From contig JACGWO010000011.1 in NCBI GenBank assembly GCA_034509735.1, positions 21,498,979 to 21,562,978 of the forward strand: a stretch of DNA of 64,000 nucleotides, written 5' to 3'. The stretch comes from Sesamum alatum. Taxonomy: Eukaryota > Streptophyta > Magnoliopsida > Lamiales > Pedaliaceae. Both the position numbers and the translations under genes were made by a program. The notes beneath the pieces were generated by a model. That model saw nothing but the letters and a program-made list of their open reading frames with translations. It did not search any database and was not told the origin of the DNA. Below are positions 1 to 11,448 of the stretch, in pieces; within the stretch, counting starts at the first letter, position 1; every line of letters starts with the position of its first letter.

Positions 1-161
1 CAATGTAGTAACAGAACCGACAAAACAAGCATGCCTCTTTGAAAAAGAAATTTCATTTAGTATGTTATCATCCTTTGAACAAGAACATGTGAAGTCCTGC
101 AGCCAACTTGGCCTCCTAGTTTGTCTAGTTGACCTCCTTAGTGGTTGTGGAGCCTGTGTAT

Positions 162-1500
162 CTAAAGGCAAGGGGTTGGCAAAGGTAAGCAGGGACCAGC
201 ATCCCTATGTTCCTTGAAAGGGAAAACATTTTCATGAAAGGTAACATCTCTAGACACAAATATAGTATTGGTTGTCGTGTCTAATAGTTTGTACCCCTTC
301 CGCCCATGTGCATAGCCTAAAAATATGCACCTACGAGCACGTGCATCAAATTTTCCTTTTTGTGGTAATACATTTGCAGCAAAGGCTAGACACCCAAAGA
401 CCCTAAACAAAGTCATAAGAAGCTGGTGTATTATATAGAACCTCATGGGGTGTTTTCCAAAACAACACAGGTGTAGGTAGCATGTTTATAATATATGTAG
501 CCGTTAGGAAGGCTTCACCACAGAACTTTTTGGTCAAACCAGCTTGAAACAATAGGGCCCTAGCTACCTACAATAAGTGTTGGTGTTTCCTCTCTACAAC
601 CCCATTCTGTTGTGGGGAGTAAACACAAGTCTTTTGATGCAAAATGCTATGTTCAGAGAAAAGGACCTGACATTCATGACCAGTGAACTCAGTCCCATTG
701 TCTGTCCTAACTGCTAACATGTTTATTTTAGCATTGAACTGTGTGCTAACCATGTTAATAAAGATCTTAAGCTTTTGTAATGTTTGGGACTTATGTTGCA
801 TCAAGAAAACCCAGGTAACCTTGATGTGATCATCAACTATAGTAAGTGCATAATGAGCATTAGACAATGAGGCTTGTTTACAAGGGCCCCATACATACAG
901 TGTGGATCAAGTCAAACACAACAGAGGACCTTGAAGTGCTAAGAGGGAAAGTTTCTCTATGTTGCTTTGCAAGAGCACAAATTTCACAAAGGGATATATC
1001 ACATCTTTTATTCCTCAGAAAAGATAGGTGTTTCAAAGTATCAAGAGACACATGTCCCAATCTCCTATATCATACATCAAAAACATTTTTATTCGAATGA
1101 ATACAAGTGAAACATGCCCTATTCTTAAGCATCCCCTTGTGTGTTCCTTTTATGAGAGAGCTTGTGTCTAGCAGGTAAAGCTTTCCTATCTGTTGTGCTA
1201 TAGCTAGTGTATGTTTAGTCTGTGGGTCCTGCAAAACACATTGTCGTTTGGTGAAAATAACACTAAGGTTAGTGAGCATAACTTGCTGACCGATAAGAGG
1301 TTGTGCTTAAAGGAGGGAATATACAAAACGTGTTTAAGTCTAATATCCTGTGAGAGACATACATCCCCTTCTTGCACAACCAATTTCCTAGTACCATCAG
1401 GTAAGTGCACATATGCAAGAGTAGTAAGGCCCTTTAGACTCTCAAACACAGAAATATAAGCACACATATAGGTCGATGCCCCACTATCAACAATTCAACA
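162..1500 (-). pseudogene. copia protease-integrase region, broken
   Basis: On the minus strand, a protease active-site motif IVDSGAS lies near 1470-1490, preceded by a TGA where the family usually has Trp. Next come the LPDGT and LLSVSKLC stretches (1204-1440), then a pre-integrase zinc region (878-1060, H and C residues in MGHVSLDTLKHL and LCEICALAKQ). The integrase core at 568-867 shows TIVDDH, RTDNGTEF and SPQQNGVVERKHQ, so the D,D-35-E residues are still readable. The C-terminal GKFD...CIFLGY motif is at 162-446. The pieces lie in different frames, so no full polyprotein can be made. The family would insert reverse-transcribed cDNA into the genome; this copy cannot. Confidence 0.85.
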
Positions 1501-1779
1501 TGTCTTTATAGAATTATAATTGATTGCAGGAGTAGAAGATGTACCTGCGAAGTCAGCAAAATCGTCATAATCAGCTAGGTTGGAGGTGCTTTCAGTAGCA
1601 TTTCCTTGCCCCTGCATCATTCACCTTAGTTCAACCCTCACAACTTCAGTCGGATTCACCCCTTGTTGTCCTCCATCAAAAGTCCCTTGTGAACTACCTT
1701 CACCACTTTCATACAAAGAGCTAAGGGCCCTTCAAGGTGCAACACCACCTCTTCTCCTTCTCTGCTCCATCATATTGCG

Positions 1780-2741
1780 ATACCAGTCTGGGTACCCATG
1801 GATGTGAAAACAGGTCTCTCAAGTGTGTTCATTGTGGTTGCAATTGTCACAGAATTGCGCATTCTTATCTTGAGTATCTCTTCTTCTTGGCCCTTGCCTG
1901 AAAGCTCCTTGTCTCTGGCCATTTGTATTTCTGGCATTCAAGGCTCTATCCTGAGCATAATTATTTCCATGTCCTTGTCCATCACGGTTTCTTGCGTTCA
2001 TGGACCCATCATGAAAGCCATTGGTAGTGGTCATTGAAACCTCACGTTGTTTCTCCACCCTGAGAAACATAGAATGTGCCTTAGCAACAGTAGGTAGGGG
2101 ATCTACTAGTAGTACCTGATTCTTGACATGGTCATAGGCCTCATTGAGACCTATCAAGAACTGCATCAACTGGTCAGATGCGCTCTTCTCCGCAAGGGCT
2201 TTAGCAGCTCCATAGGTGCAAGGGGGCAACATTGCCAAGGATCCAAGCTCGTCCCACAGCCTCTTCAATCTATTAAAATAGGCAACTATTCCCAGATCTC
2301 CTTGTGAAATGGATGAGATCTATCTTTGCAGTTGATAAAGTAGGGGTCTAGTGCTCTCTCCATAATGGGATTCCAGCTCCAACCATAATTCGCGAGCTGA
2401 AGTGGTGTAAAGAAAACCCTCTGCTATGTCCTTCCCAATGGAGTTCAAAATCCAGGAGACCACCATGTAATCAACTTTCTCCCATTGTTTGGACGCCTCT
2501 TTCTTCGTGGGCCTTTCGCAGGAACCATCAATGAAGCCAAGTTTGGACTTCGCTCTGAGCGCCCATCTGACCGATTGCTTCCATGAGAGAAAGTTTGAAC
2601 CATCAAGAGGAGCAGACACCAAGTTAGCTCCTGGGTGGTTTCCATTGTGAAGTCGCAGAATTCTGGAAATTGGGGTTTCAAATCTGCAATGTTTCTCAAG
2701 GGATCGCCAATTACGTTTTTGCTAGCCATGGCCAAACACAC
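1780..2741 (-). pseudogene. copia gag (UBN2-type) with zinc knuckle, frameshifted
   Basis: Minus-strand frames give a copia capsid-like protein: an N-terminal MASKN start near 2729, then after a frameshift LDGSNFLSWKQSVRWAL and a YMVVSWILNSIGKDI stretch (2320-2610), and in another frame WDELGSLAMLPPC to a CDNCN zinc-knuckle start (1819-2268). The same blocks occur in the copia at 35313-40365 in the same order. Gag would package element RNA. At least two frameshifts separate the blocks, so it is non-functional. Confidence 0.85.
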
Positions 2742-2856
2742 TCACTGTTTCAAGAATAACAAGAAGATTTCCTTAAGGGAAAATCTGGAAGTGTACGAAT
2801 CTATTCAAGAAAAAGGAAAGAGAGAAAAAGGGCAGGACCAGAGACTATGAATTGAT

Positions 2857-2869
2857 GGCTCTGATACCA
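2857..2869 (-). promoter_or_regulatory. copia primer-binding site (tRNA-Met type)
   Basis: The minus strand reads TGGTATCAGAGCC, the usual plant copia site complementary to the 3' end of initiator methionine tRNA. It abuts the LTR end at 2870. Confidence 0.85.
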
Positions 2870-3192
2870 TGTTGAGAAACCATGGAATCAAGCATATTGA
2901 AACCAAGAAGAAAAATAGAAGCCATGAAAATAATTTCTGGGTTTTCGATGTAAAGATGGAAGAAGAAAAAGTACAAGTTGAAGATTACAGTGTGGATACT
3001 CCATTTTATAGAACTAATTAACTGCTAACAACTAACCTAACAAATTAACTAACCCCAGTTTAACAAACTAAATAATAAACTGTAAAAGTGCTAATGATAC
3101 AAAAACAAAAATGTGTATACAAAAACACGAGTTCCCTTAACGTGTGAACTGTACATGTTGAGCTGAAGTAGGAACTGAAACTTTATCAAACA
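2870..3192 (-). repeat. 5' LTR of the minus-strand copia
   Basis: The LTR begins with TGTTGAGAAACC directly beside the primer-binding site. A TATA-like box on the minus strand (TATAAAAT) lies near 3000-3010, where an LTR promoter would be. The far end is uncertain: I place it at 3192 because AACA there mirrors the TGTT start. The partner LTR is outside the window, so the length cannot be checked here. Confidence 0.5.
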
Positions 3193-3720
3193 CGAGTCGA
3201 ATTCGAGTAGTTTGGTATTTTTAAGTATATTTTATTATTTTTGTACTAATGCAATCGAGCTCGAGCCGAGCTCAAAAGTTTACCGAACAAAATTTTTTGT
3301 TTTAGTTCGGTTTGTTAAGTTTAACAGATCGAGTTCAAATGAATTTTTATAAATCGATTTCAATCGAGTATCGAATAGTTTGATTATTTTTTCAAACTTA
3401 ACCATAATACGAGTTTGTTCTTGTATCTAACTAAATACGCTTCCATTAGTACATATCTCGCAATAAAAGGTTCCAAACTTCCACATGCATCTCATCTCAT
3501 TTATACTTCCTACGTAAATTAATACTCTAACCGTACATTTGGACCTCTCTCTCTCTCTCTCAATGATTATGTACGTAGTTAAAAAATGTACTATGGTTTA
3601 TTGAATTTCTTAAATACAATCTCACCATAGCCTCTATAGTGGTTGATTATATGGGTAAATATAGCTCAACTACTAACGTACCCAATTGATCTTCTTCCAC
3701 TAGAATAAATATAATTTTTC
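3193..3720. other. intergenic, MITE-like fragments and short (CT)n
   Basis: No gene is seen. Around 3190-3400 there are CGAG/CTCGAG-rich inverted stretches (GAGCTCGAGCCGAGCTC near 3257) of the sort found at ends of small plant MITEs, but no matching pair of ends could be fixed. A short CT run lies at about 3546-3562. The rest is AT-rich. Confidence 0.4.
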
Positions 3721-4147
3721 TGGTGAATTACAATGACTTTTTCTAAAGTTTGGTATAATTACGAATACTCTAGTTGTTCTAAAAATTATGAATACCCTCC
3801 TGATGCTTGTAACGGTCTAACAAATAACCCATTTTTATCCATTTTAATGAGTGAAATGACCAAAAATGCCCTTATGAAAATTGAATTATTTTTTAAAATT
3901 TTTTAAATTTTTTTGATAAAAATGCGCAGGAAGAGGTTTCTTATATTTTTTATACAGAGGAGCAATAATGTAGTTTGTCTCGGATGGTTTCTCTACAATT
4001 TAAAAAAAAAAAAATCAAGAGCAAAATGGACCATTTCAGGCCCTCGGTTAAAAATTACAAATCTCAAGGGATATTTGTAATTTTTGAAACAATAAGGGAA
4101 TACTTGTAATTATGTCAAACCTTCGGGGAGGTCATTGTAATGCACCC
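3721..4147. mobile_element. Mutator-type foldback MITE, 427 bp, 9-bp TSD
   Basis: The left end GAATTACAATGAC and the right end GTCATTGTAATGC are inverted copies, and pairing continues inwards (GGTATAATTACGAATAC against GAATACTTGTAATTATG). The flanks carry a perfect 9-bp direct repeat TAATTTTTC (3712-3720 and 4148-4156), the target-site length of the Mutator superfamily. It has no ORF and is non-autonomous. Confidence 0.8.
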
Positions 4148-4156
4148 TAATTTTTC

Positions 4157-5195
4157 ATTATGATTAATTAACTATAGTTAAAGGTAAAAAAATATGGCGG
4201 AATTAATTAATCACTCTTGCGTAATAACTGATGGTCGTTGTTTTTGCAAGCAATGACATTTGCTACAACTAAAAACTGTGGCAAATATCTTGATCATAGG
4301 TAAAAACAGTGAATGTTGATTAACCATGGCCGAATTTAAATTTTTGTATCGTTTTTTTCTGACCGTAACAAGTAGTATTGATTTATTACAATTTTAAGTC
4401 GTGATTATTTATAGTGCAAATTAAGAATTATCAATATAGGCATCCTGAAATTAAGTTGATTACCTTATACATTGACTCTTCTACTGACAAGTGTTTAACT
4501 TTTGGTTAAGCATATATATTATCGTATTTTTTCAAAAGTATATTTGAATTGTTGAGATATTATATTTATTTTGTATTTATTGTATATATATATAATATAT
4601 TAACTTATTACTCCATTTTCAATTATTTAAGTTCTTCACTTATTAAAAATTCTTTTTAATTAAATAATAATTTGGTGATGATTTAATATGCAAAATATTA
4701 AAATATATTGAGAAAATACGATTATTCAAAACATGAGGGGTAATGTTTTCCGATCAGGAGGGGAAGGGCTACATTTATTAGTTTAGGGGTAAATATTATA
4801 TCAAAAATAATTTAGGGGCAAATTGTATTTAACCCTAAAAATTTATTGTGAATTTGTGGTGGATTTTTTTTCTCATATAAAGATAACATTGACTTTCAAG
4901 TGCTTCAAAGTTGAAGTTCTTTGGCTTGATTAGGTTCATGACAAATTAAGAGGGTGTTTGCCTAAGTTTTTTTAAAACAACTTATAAGCTCCTACATCTT
5001 ATAAGATGTTTTAGGAGCTTATAAAATATTTTAAAATATTTTTAAACTAATTTCGTAAATAGTACACATTAGTTTAACTTCAAATAAAAATTTATTAGCT
5101 ATTAGTATATTAAAACATTTGCAGTATGTTCATATTAATATGATTTGAAATTTTATTAAGAGTTTCAAAAATATTAATATATTAAAAAGGATATT
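4157..5195. other. AT-rich intergenic with repeat remnants
   Basis: No gene is seen. At 4740-4840 there is half of a MITE-like end (blocks of GGGGTAA and GGGGCAAATTG). At 4960-5040 there is a self-complementary stretch around AGCTCCTACATCTTATAAG. Neither could be closed as an element. Confidence 0.4.
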
Positions 5196-5636
5196 CACTA
5201 CAAGAAAATATGATATTAGTGGCAATATATTAAATGATAATTTTAAAGTTTGTCACTAAAAATATATTAAGTGATAATATTTTTTATCTTGTCATTATAT
5301 AATTATTAGTAACAAAAATTATGTATAAAGTTATCACTAAATACAATTAGTGATTCATCTATAGTGACAATTTAGTAACAATACAATATACTGATAAAAA
5401 TTATCTGTTGTCACTAGGTTGTCACTACATGAGTCACTAATTGTATTTAGTGACAATTTTGTGCACATCTTGTTGTCACTAATAACAGTTTTTACAAAAT
5501 AATAGTAATTATTAAAATCATAAAAATCATTATTGTGACAAAATAAATATTTTTGTCATTAAATATATATAATTAGTGACAATATTAAAATTATCACTTG
5601 ATTTTTTCGTCGCTAATTTTCTATTTTCTTGTAGTG
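5196..5636. mobile_element. non-autonomous CACTA element, TSD ATT
   Basis: It starts CACTACAAGAAAATA and ends TATTTTCTTGTAGTG, a perfect CACTA-type terminal inverted repeat. The 3-bp duplication ATT flanks it (5193-5195 and 5637-5639). Short subterminal motifs of the form TAGTGACAA / TTGTCACTA recur inside in both orientations, as expected for CACTA transposase-binding sites. At 441 bp with no coding capacity, it depends on another element. Confidence 0.88.
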
Positions 5637-5639
5637 ATT

Positions 5640-8282
5640 TTTGTTTCCCCTCATATCTACAACAAGAAGTTTGTAAATGCACTCAATTACATTATGAAAC
5701 TTTCATAGAAGTTGAAGACAACAAGGAAGTGAGAAATCAGTTCTTTAATGTGTTTTAATTAGACTGCTTCTATTACAGGAGTTGAAGAACTAATGGTTTC
5801 TTATTATGTTATTAATTGTGATTAAATGTAGCATTATTACCTAGATATTTTAGTTAAACTAAAAAGTATCACGTGTGTTGCACGTGTATAAACGTATTTT
5901 AGAGGTGATTATATAATTTATTAGTTACAAAAGATATTAAGCTCATAATTTTATTTATTATTGTATTATTAAATCATTAGTATATAATTATATTTTCAAA
6001 AATATTGATAATAATTATTTTAATTGTTGAAGAAATCATTGAATTTGTTATTTGTAACTCACTTTTAAATTTAACTGATAATATTAAATGAAATATTTCT
6101 TCCGCTTAAAATTGAAATTTTGTATTTCATATTTAATAATATTATGTTTAATGATTTTTTATTGGAACAAATTAATGCAAAAATAAAATATAATGCAGAA
6201 AAGATCCAAATTACAATAAAGTTAAAGAAGTCCCTTATTTTTGGATTTTTTTATATGAAATAATCATTTAATAAAATTGATCATGTTTTATTAGTAGTGT
6301 TTTTTAATGTTTATTTACTTTTTTTTCAATTTTATTTGTGTTTGTTATATTACTTTTGTGAAATGTTATATGTTTTATTTTACTATCATATCTTGAACTC
6401 TTTTTCTTAAATTTATTGATGTGTAATGATTTTAAACTAATCATTTATTAACTATTTTTTGAAAAAATTTAATCTAATTACACATCCATAGTATAGTATT
6501 AATTTGTATTGCAATGTCTTATATTTATTCTAATTATATTTTATTATCAATTTTTAAAGTTTGTCAAAATATTGGTTACATTCTTCGTTCACTTCTAAAT
6601 TTGAAATATTATTGCATAAACTGTTATTGTTTGGATTTTTAACGTCATATTTTTAGTGTAGTTTCTTGATCTATTAATTCATATAAAGTTAATTGGTATT
6701 ATCTATTTCTCATTCAATAGTATTTTATGTTTTTGAAAACTTTAATCTTTTATGTGCATACACGATTATCTAATATTGAAAAATTAAATAATAAGATATT
6801 CAGTGGATAATTAAATTTCACGCGCAATTTCAACTTAATATATAAAATTAGTGCTTTTATATGTTGATATTTTTATTCTTAATACTTAATTTACTTTTGT
6901 TAATAATGAGAGTTTATAATTATGTTAACTGTATTTACTACTCTTTACAAATTCTAATGTGTACACTCTTCTTCAATCTCATTAATTTTTCGCGCATTCT
7001 TACACACAATATTATTTCTTTAAGGCGGGTGTTTACAGGTGTGTTTGGTTACCAATTGCATATTCGTATTTCATATTTTTTAGTGTGTTCTCATATAGTA
7101 CTTTATTTAATTTGATTAAATTGTTATTGTTTTTTGTTTTTAATAGTATATATTGTCATTGCAATTTAATCCTAAAATGCACTTATTAGTATTATTTTAC
7201 CTCCATTAGGGAAATAAACGAGTAAAAGAATTGTCTAATATTAATATTACAAAAATCAATTAGTCCGAAGTCACTCATTTTAAAATTTTCAACTGACTTC
7301 TATAATAAAATTGAGATTTTTTATTTGGAATTTTTAATAATAATTCTTTATTCTTTTATTTTATGTTTTGAAGTTTGGATTAATATATATTTGCATCTTA
7401 ATCATATGCTATTTATTTTAAATTTTATAATGCCTGGGGTAAATCACTTTTTTAAAAAAAAAACATTTTAAAACGTTCCTAGCAAATTGAAATTAAAATT
7501 TATTTGCCTATTTACAGTGTAGAATATATTATTCATTCTCTTAGAAATTCAGACAATTTAGGATACCAAATACTTTTCTACTTTAATAAAATTTTGTTCT
7601 TATAACTAATTCTTATTTAGGGATATTTATATTTACACTCCTGACATGTTTACAGAGATCACCCTTGTCTTCTGGATAATTACACATATACCACCAGAAC
7701 GTCAAACTTATTTACACAAACTACCCCTATTTTTTAAAAAATTATACATATACACCCCTAAAAAATATCAACATCATTATATAACTACTACCCTTATTCT
7801 TTGGCTAGTATGAGTGATTTCTGTAATTATGCAAAAGGCGTGGGTAATTTGTGTAAACATCCATAAATCAAGGGGGTGTAAATAAAATTATCCCTCTATT
7901 TTATTATTCAAAAGAGTACCACAGTAAGGATGTCTTCTCACAATATGAATAAACACTCAAGAGATTCTCACTATTATATATTTAATCATAAGTTACACTT
8001 AGTAGTATTATTTTATCTACAGTATATTATGGTAAAAATCAAAAGTACATGAAAGTATAATATCAAAATATTTTCTACTACTAATATTAAAATAAAATCA
8101 ATTAGCCATGTTAATTTTTCAAAATCATTTCTAATTTAATAAGATTGATAAATTTATTTAAAATTTTATTATATTTATTTCGTTTATATATATATGTATA
8201 TATATTAAATTTGATGTTTAGTATTTTATGTATTATTCCAATGCTTTTCATTTCAAATTGTATTGTGCCCTAGTAAAATAAT
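5640..8282. other. very AT-rich repetitive intergenic DNA
   Basis: No gene is seen; short ORFs here look like chance frames in AT-rich sequence. A CACGTGTGTTGCACGTG palindrome at about 5869-5886 and repeated stretches ending in GAGATTCTCACTATTATATA (about 7960-7985) and GAGAGATTCACATTTTTATATA (about 8828-8850) suggest fragments of one dispersed repeat family, possibly Helitron-like, but termini could not be fixed. Confidence 0.4.
7620..7894. mobile_element. foldback MITE, 275 bp
   Basis: The left end GGGATATTTATATTTACACTCC and the right end GGGGGTGTAAATAAAATTATCCC are inverted. Inner blocks also pair (TTACACAAACTACCC against GGGTAATTTGTGTAAA). The flanks TCTTATTTA and TCTATTTTA match at 7 of 9 positions, consistent with an aged Mutator-type 9-bp duplication. 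Confidence 0.6.
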
Positions 8283-8744
8283 ATTTTTAAAGTATATAAA
8301 AATATATTCTAACAAATTAATCGCGTAGACATATTATTAGCCTATTCTTTTCTAGTAGGATATATTTATCATTGCCCAAGTAGTTAAGAGGTATTATGAC
8401 TCTTAAATAGTCTTCTTTTGATAGAATTTTATTCTTATTTTTAAAGTATATAAAAATATATTCTAACAAATTAATCGCGTAGACATATTATTAGCCTATT
8501 CTTTTCTAGTAGGATATATTTATCATTGCCCAAGTAGTTAAGAGGTATTAGGACTCTTAAATAGTCTTCTTTTGATAGAATTTTATTCTTATTTTTAAAG
8601 TATATAAAAATATATTCTAACAAATTAATCGCGTAGACATATTATTAGCCTATTCTTTTCTAGTAGGATATATTTATCATTATCCAAGTAGTTAAGAGGT
8701 ATTAGGACTCTTAAATAGTCTTCTTTTGATAGAATTTTATTCTT
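8283..8744. repeat. tandem array, 3 copies of a 154-bp unit
   Basis: The unit starting ATTTTTAAAGTATATAAAAA begins at 8283, 8437 and 8591, so the period is 154 bp. Copies differ by only one or two bases each (for example GTATTATGAC against GTATTAGGAC). The first copy merges leftwards into related sequence. The near-identity points to recent amplification. No ORF spans it. Confidence 0.92.
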
Positions 8745-9013
8745 TTATAACTATTTTTTATTTATTATTAAAAATATAACTTAAGTAAGGGTATAAATAT
8801 CTTTTCACAATGGAGAACAAACACATGAGAGATTCACATTTTTATATATAATATAGATATAGATATAGATATAAATATATACTTACGAATATCAAAAATA
8901 AATACACTAATGAATATACTCTTCTAAAACGCAGTATGCCAAAACGCCTTGATAGCAGCAATAGTCAAATCAAGAAGTTCAATTTTTTTTTTTTTTTTTT
9001 GGCACAAGACCAA

Positions 9014-9718
9014 GGGATAGTTAATGACATGGTATGAGATCTAGTGTAATTATAGATAAATTTTATGTGATTTAAAAAATAATATCTAGTACTCCTAATG
9101 CATGTTTGATCTACAATAAGTTAGTAATAAAACAATCAATGGTAAATATGATTTTCATTCAAATTTTTAGTTAACATCAGCAAATTCAGTAAATTTTGAC
9201 TAACGGATGAATCTATTTGTTAGATGGAAACAAACGTCAAGGGTACCACTACATATAATTTTTCAAAATTGGGGTAAATATGATTTTCATTCAAATTTTT
9301 AGCTAACATCAGTAAATTCAATGATTTTGCCTAGCGGGGGATTTTATTTGTTAGACGGGAACAAACTCCAAGGGTACTACTATATATAATTTTTTCAAGA
9401 TTGAGGTAAATATGATTTTCATTCAAATTTTTAGCTAACATCAATAAATTCAGTGAATATTGACTAACGGGAAAATCTATTTATTAGACGGAAACAAACT
9501 CCAATGGTACTACCACGTATAATTTTTCAAGATTGGGGTAAATATGATTTTCATTCAATTTTTTTTACTAATATCAATAAATTCAATTAATTTCGACTAA
9601 CGAATTGATCTATGTGTTAAACCGAAACAAACTTTATAAGTACTAAATATAACCTTTTAATTTATAGGGAGTCTATTTATGATTATAACAAACCTCAAGG
9701 AAGACAGCTAATTATCCC
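9014..9718. mobile_element. foldback element carrying an internal tandem array
   Basis: The left end GGGATAGTTAATGACATGG and the right end (inverted) GGGATAATTAGCTGTCTTCC pair, with further pairing inside. Related elements lie in the beta-galactosidase intron (12671-13066) and at 46086-46783; all share an internal stretch around TTCATTC...AACATCAGCAAATT. Here that stretch has expanded to four tandem copies. No clean target-site duplication was found. Confidence 0.6.
9141..9668. repeat. tandem array, 4 copies of a 132-bp unit
   Basis: GGTAAATATGATTTTCATTC recurs at 9141, 9273, 9405 and 9537, giving an exact 132-bp period. Copies are clearly diverged, the fourth most, so the array is older than the 154-bp array at 8283. 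It lies wholly inside the foldback element at 9014-9718. Confidence 0.92.
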
Positions 9719-9967
9719 TTATATCAAACCAGGAAAATTCTAGCCCGGACCAAGTTTGACGAACCAAATCAATCATATAGCAAGTGTGATACACGTGTTA
9801 TGTGATTGGTCACTTTTTCTGACTGCACACCAATCACATGACAAATGTATTGCACTTGCCATATAATTGATTTAGGTTCGACCGAACCAGGTCCGGATAG
9901 AATTTCACATCAAACCAATTTTGTTTTTCTTTTCAAGTGGAATATTATTCATATTCAAGTTCATCAT
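9719..9967. other. short intergenic stretch with an inverted motif
   Basis: No gene is seen. A pair of inverted segments, CGGACCAAGTTTGACGAACC... near 9757 and GGTTCGACCGAACCAGGTCCGG near 9876, with a CAATCACATGACAAATGTATTGCAC-type middle, suggests a small foldback element of about 140 bp. Confidence 0.4.
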
Positions 9968-9976
9968 AAATTAATG

Positions 9977-11038
9977 GGGTTAAATGCAATTTACCCCCCC
10001 TGTGTTAATCAAAAAGAGCAATTTACCTCCCTGTGAAAAAAAAAACCCAGCATTTTACCCCCCCTATGTTTTAAAAAATGAAGCAAAAACCCCCCTGACG
10101 CGTTTCGTGTGTTACACGCGCGATTTTTCCTTTTTTTTTAATTTTTAATTTAAAATGGCATTTATGCCCTCATTTAACAACCGTTGGATTGATTTCAATA
10201 TAAGATCTGAATTTGTATAATAGATCATCGGTTTAGATTTAAGCAAATATTCAGTTAAAATTATTATATTATAGATGATAAATTTTAATATATTTATATA
10301 TATATAATAAGTTGTATATATAAATGTATATATACATATATAATATATATAGATAGAGACCGGGGGGGGGGGGGGAGGGAGAGAAGGGGGCGGGCGGCAG
10401 CGGGGACGAGGGGGGTGACGACCTTGAAGACGAGGGGGGGCGGCAACCTTGAAGACGAGGGGGGCGAGGAAGACGAAGGGGCGCGGAGTTGGGTGGAGGA
10501 CGAGGAGGTGGTGGCGATGTGGGCGGAAGGCGACGAGGGGAGGCGACGGCTCTCGGCGGAAGGGGGGGAGGGGGATCTGGGAGGAGAAGAGGGGGAGTGG
10601 CCGCGACCCGGGGAGGGGGGGAGAAAGGGAAGGGGGTGCGCCGACGGGAGAAGGAGGATGGGGGCACGACGGGGGATGGAGGAGCAGGGGGGGCGGCGGC
10701 GACGACTGTTGGCAAGATGAAGAAGAAGTAGAATACATATATATATATATATTATTTATATAAAGAACATATATATACATATATATTAATATCTAAAATA
10801 TGAAATATTATTTTATAAATAATATATATTAATATATTAAATATATTATAAAATAATATTTTTATTGCTCAAAAAATACGCCTAGATGCAATAGATGCGC
10901 GTGTAGCTCACGGTCGGATCTAAGGGGGTATTTTGCTCTATTTCTAATAACACAGGGAGGTAAATTGCTGTTTTATTCTTCAGAAGGGATTAAATTGCAT
11001 ATTTTCCTTAACACGGTGGGTAAATTGCATTTTTCCCT
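9977..11038. mobile_element. Mutator-type element with G-rich core, 9-bp TSD
   Basis: A perfect 9-bp direct repeat AAATTAATG flanks it (9968-9976 and 11039-11047). The ends are long inverted repeats built of motifs such as TGCAATTTACC, CCTGTGTTA and GCAAAA blocks on the left and their complements on the right. Inside lie AT-rich shoulders (TATATATA runs) around a core at about 10361-10730 that is extremely G-rich on the + strand. The core has open frames on both strands but they are low-complexity Pro/Arg/Gly products with no recognisable domain. The right end lies about 120 bp upstream of the likely TATA box of the beta-galactosidase gene. Confidence 0.82.
10361..10730 (+). repeat. G-rich, purine-biased low-complexity core
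   Basis: About 370 bases are dominated by GGGG, GACGAGG and GGCGAC words on the + strand, starting with a 14-G run (10362-10375). Many closely spaced G runs of three or more make G-quadruplex formation plausible. Sub-blocks repeat imperfectly (CCTTGAAGACGAGGGGGGC occurs twice near 10421-10460). The contrast with the surrounding AT-rich DNA is abrupt. Confidence 0.8.
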
Positions 11039-11156
11039 AAATTAATGGGAGAAGGAAAGAAAGCTAATAAAGATACTTCTAAAGAAGGAAGATAGAAAGA
11101 CTAAGAGGCTAACAGATGTATGAAGATTTGGGCCCTCACCCTCCAAAAATCTCTTC

Positions 11157-11166
11157 TTTTATAAAG
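11157..11166 (+). promoter_or_regulatory. probable TATA box of the beta-galactosidase gene
   Basis: TTTTATAAAG lies about 285 bases upstream of the ATG, in the gene's orientation, followed by a leader without any obvious splice site. A second AT run (TTTATATATA, about 11424-11433) is too close to the ATG to be the main box. Position is inferred from sequence only. Confidence 0.4.
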
Positions 11167-11448
11167 CAGTTGGAGCAATTCCCCATTTTTTTCATGCACA
11201 CAACACCAAAAACTACACACACAACAAGAAATAATGCAAACACATTTTTCATCAACATTCTCAAAAGCAGCAATTAAAGTAGAAGAAGGGACAAGCGCGC
11301 AGCTTGTTTCGACGTTTCTTTTTCCCTCTCATTTCTGCTGTCCTTCTGTTCTTTCTACTGAGGGGAAAAGTTTTGAAATTTGAAGTCAGTTCTGAGTAAC
11401 AAACAAGAAATTAAAAGAAACCCTTTATATATACTGCTGTAATGAGCG

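Larger units (their letters stand above)
1..3192 (-). mobile_element. Ty1/copia retrotransposon, 5' part, decayed (continues past left edge)
   Basis: Read on the minus strand the order is LTR, tRNA primer site, gag, protease, integrase, which is the Ty1/copia order. Reverse transcriptase and RNase H would lie left of base 1 and are not seen. The primer-binding site, complementary to initiator tRNA-Met, is at 2857-2869 and directly abuts the LTR at 2870. Frames are broken repeatedly by stops and frameshifts, so the copy is dead. Gag and integrase resemble the copia at 35313-40365, so the two are related but diverged. The 2870 boundary is firm; the 3192 end is a guess from a TGTT...AACA pattern. 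Confidence 0.88.

Noticed and set aside
6861..7115. 84-codon Leu/Ile/Phe-rich ORF in AT-rich DNA
   Set aside because: The composition is what random AT-rich sequence gives; no neighbour, domain or repeat supports it.
8283..8744. Regular repeats as a CRISPR-like array
   Set aside because: Units are contiguous 154-bp tandem copies with no unique spacers, in a plant genome.
10145..10780. Long Pro-rich frames on - and Gly/Arg-rich frames on + through the G-rich core
   Set aside because: Several overlapping frames on both strands are open at once because the DNA is G-rich and poor in stop codons; the products are low-complexity without domains.
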